From the NCBI GenBank assembly GCA_944990035.1, contig CALYLX010000117.1, positions 124,001 to 188,000 of the forward strand: a stretch of DNA of 64,000 nucleotides, read 5' to 3'. The notes under the pieces were generated by a model. The model was given only the letters and a program-made list of their open reading frames with translations, did not search any database and was not told the DNA's origin. Position numbers and translations under genes: made by a program. Source of the stretch: Clitopilus passeckerianus (Eukaryota > Basidiomycota > Agaricomycetes > Agaricales > Entolomataceae). Of this stretch, positions 61,345-64,000 are shown piece by piece; the first letter of the stretch is position 1, and every line of letters begins with the position of its first letter.

Positions 61345-63938
61345 TTACTCAAACGGCATACCTTCAACGCTATCCGCAAGGCTCATCCAGTTATTCGCAA
61401 AATGCTCCGTATACTCATGTTCCTCCCTCGCAAACTTTTGGGCAGCAGCACTCAACAGGGCATTTTCCCTGTTATGCAGTATCACCCTGAGTTCATGCCA
61501 CAAACTACGCGTACAATCAGTTCAATAGTGTAGACTCATGATCAGAGGAAACTCACCAGGCCCTGATGAACACCCTCCTACTCATCATCGCTACGATACT
61601 CGCCTTGTCCTTCTCTATCGTCCCCGCCAGCTTCTCAGCCTCTTCTTCCCATCCTTCCTTGGCGGCGGCGCGTATCCCGTCCAATTTGACACTATTCGTG
61701 TCAACCCTCTTCTTCAGCTTGTCAACGGAATCGACAGATAGCCTGTCATGCCGAATGAACAAGTCTCTTGTTGCAAGGTAGAGGTCCCGTTGCAACTTCA
61801 GCGATTCAAGCGTGGTGTCTAGTAGAACTTGTGTCTGTAAAAAGTAATACATTTAGTTTTCTTTCCTTTTGGTCCAAGTTGGATGCTTACCCTGGACTCC
61901 TCAACCTCCGCCGCCCGGCCAAGATGAGCAGCGACTTGTTCGATCCCAAACCTCACTCCTCCACTCAACTCACAGTCATCCCCCCTCCAACACTGTCCAT
62001 TCGTCTCATTCACGGCTCTCAAGATATTTGTCACCCTCGACAAATCACTCTGTCCCGCCAAAGTTGAACCCGGTAACGCAGGGGTTGAGAACGACAAAGG
62101 CGAAGTCGGCAAATACGTCGAATAACCCATCCCCGCATTAGCGTTTGCCGTAGACCGCGAGAGTACAGTCGAATCCGACATGACAGACGGAGCGTAATTG
62201 CCATAGTTTGGTGGGGCGGGCGAGGAAGGGAGCGACATGGAAGTTGAAGATCGGAAACCAAAGTTCAGATGAGTCGGGAGTCGTAGTAGGGAGTTCGAGG
62301 AGGAAGAGAGGGACCGTACCGCTGCTGCTTCCCGCCGTTTTATGATTCTCTCAGAGAGTACGCAGATCCTCTGCCATTGGTCGATGAGTGATGGGAGGCG
62401 TGTTCGGATTGAACTGTGTCGGGGGATAAGTTTTGTTCTTTCGAATGGGAGCGAGGATACATACGAGACTTTATCCTCTAGATCGGAGGGTACACTCATC
62501 TCCTCTACCCTATCCACTTTCTTGCTTGCACTTTCTTCGTCTAAACTGACTGGCGTATTCTTCCTCCACGCTTCAAACGAGGCTTCGGTTAGGAATACCT
62601 GCAGGAGGCCGTCCATAGAAATAATCGGGTGGTTTCTGTTGATAAATATCGTTAGAGAGCTTCTCAAGGTAAATTCATTGAACTTGCATGATAAATGTAA
62701 GGGATCGCTGGAGTCCCCTCCTCCGTTGCTCAAGGAAATGCTCGTCCGCAGCCACACGTTTTGGCGGGAGAGCAGGGAATAGTCGGAAGGGATACCTCCG
62801 CGTCAGGCAGTCCCATAAAAATGCAAATTCAGAGTATCTTCTGGTAACAACACCACGCTACAACGCCAGAATTAGGTTAAGTTGACATTCAGAGCAGCAA
62901 GGGCTTAGGGGCGAACCTCAGTCGTGATCTCATAAACCATATATCGATTTAGAATAAATCCTTGCGCCCCAAGCAGACGGATTTTGCAGGTCTTTTGCTT
63001 CGTCCACCATTCCTTTGGCAGGCCAGTCCCAGCCAAAGATCCACCAGCTCCGGCACCTGTCGCTCGGCCGGTATAATCTCCTCCAGAAGCGAACTCATTT
63101 CCAGCCGGAGGACCACCTGGACCAACATCGTACCCATTTCTTGCGCCTGTCCCGGTGTTCCAGACGTCATCCTGCGAATACGATGGTGCAGTCGGTGGTG
63201 CAGTCGGGCGGAACTGCGAGCTATTCTGCCTTGCTGGGTATGTCGGGGTAGGGTAGGCAAAAGTAGATGTGGACGGCTGGAGGCGGAGAAGGTCGAGGGA
63301 GGGTGAGGGGAGGTCGTTGGATGCTGCGAGGGAGGCAACCTGTTCGACTGTAGCGTCTTTGCCCTGTTGGGCGAGTGCTGCCAGGGCCAGGGCGATGAAG
63401 AATTCGGCTTTGGAAACGCGTGGACGGGTGGAGACCATGTTCACGATCTGCGGAACGGGGAGAGGGGTTCAGTCATTGTATAAGATATGATAGCAGGTAA
63501 GCTAAACGATGAAGATACCAACTTTATCAACGATGGTCGCAGGCAATCCAGATGTGTTCAACACCCTCGAAAGAGCATTCACACTCGCTTCCTCTGCCAT
63601 ACCGTCGTTCGACGCAACAGCTGCAAACGCAGTATGATATATCGCAGGTGCAGTAGCATCACCTAAAGAAACCCAACCACCATCAACGAACCGAATTATC
63701 AGTTCCACAGCATTTACTCACCAAGCACCGATCCTGGAGCCCCAGCACCGGTCCCCGTTCCCATCGACTGGGTCTGTCGAGGCAACGGCGGAGGAGGAGG
63801 CGTAGGTGCAGCACTCCAGGGATCCACATCGTCGTAGACGGAATTCGCCAACGGGTTCTCATCGACAAAGCTTGCACTCAGTCCTCCGAACCCGGATGTC
63901 GCGCCGTAGCGCTGCCCTGCTCGTGGTGCGTTGAACAT
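61345..63938 (-). CDS. MVP1: Sorting nexin MVP1 (PX-BAR)
   Basis: The start MFNAPRAGQRYGATSGFG at 63938 is followed by a Pro-rich segment (PTPPPPPLPRQ). An EH-like helical module follows (IYHTAFAAVASNDG, ALSRVLNTSGLPATIVDKI, VSKAEFFIALALAALAQQGKD), then a Tyr/Pro-rich linker. The PX domain has VRRYSEFAFLWDCLTRRYPF and LPPKRVAADEHFLEQRRRGL. The BAR-type coiled coils are LQRDLYLATRDLFIRHDRLS, VDKLKKRVDTNSVKLDGI, WEEEAEKLAGTIEKDKASI and MWHELRVILHNRENALLS. The end is DSVEGMPFE with the stop at 61345-61347. This is the full Mvp1/SNX8 layout. Mvp1 binds PI3P and forms coats that recycle cargo from endosomes. At least seven exons; all pieces read in frame. Confidence 0.9.
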
Positions 63939-64000
63939 CGTCTTATACTAATTATGAGAAAATGCGAGGCAACTCTGGTAGAAAGGGAAAGAGATGGGTA

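Overview
The window looks like nuclear DNA from a filamentous basidiomycete, most likely an Agaricomycete. The coding regions are cut by many short (about 45-65 base) GT-AG introns. Both strands are used densely. Several families typical of mushroom-forming fungi are present: DUF6534 and DUF6535 membrane proteins, UstYa-like proteins, a But2-like family and a secreted GMC oxidoreductase. No rRNA, CRISPR array or intact transposon was recognised, and no tRNA was noticed by eye.

Layout. 0-6.2 kb: two paralogous small membrane proteins flank a DUF6534 gene and an interrupted ankyrin gene. 6.4-13 kb: SLC35F-type transporter, amidase, COX23 and a BTB protein. 13.3-15.4 kb: two tandem tiny secreted proteins made of CPxC blocks, plus a probable decayed third copy. 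15.5-20.3 kb: U2AF large subunit, FIS1 and a peptidase M50B-like membrane protein. 22.1-33 kb: DUF6535 protein, F-BAR/DEP/RhoGAP protein, mitochondrial ribosomal protein mL44, a dynactin p24-like subunit and serine hydroxymethyltransferase. 33.5-44.3 kb: P450, a gene-poor stretch, an aryl-alcohol-oxidase-like gene with an in-frame stop, and a CCC2-type copper ATPase. 45.7-51.6 kb: two tandem mini secreted peptides, a UstYa protein with both HxxHC motifs, an O-acetylhomoserine sulfhydrylase and a second, motif-altered UstYa protein. 52-55.3 kb: But2-like protein and a second DUF6534 protein. 55.8-60 kb: two paralogous zinc-finger-like proteins. 61.3-64 kb: sorting nexin MVP1.

Working together. 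Most central genes are housekeeping: mitochondria (FIS1, COX23, mL44, possibly dual-targeted SHMT), splicing (U2AF), trafficking and cytoskeleton (MVP1, dynactin, RhoGAP) and copper delivery. The accessory parts stand out. Two unrelated families of very small secreted peptides, each tandemly duplicated with its TATA box, occur here. One lies next to UstYa-like genes, the oxidase family known to modify fungal ribosomally made peptides. That neighbourhood is the best candidate for something undescribed, but the link is inferred from position only.
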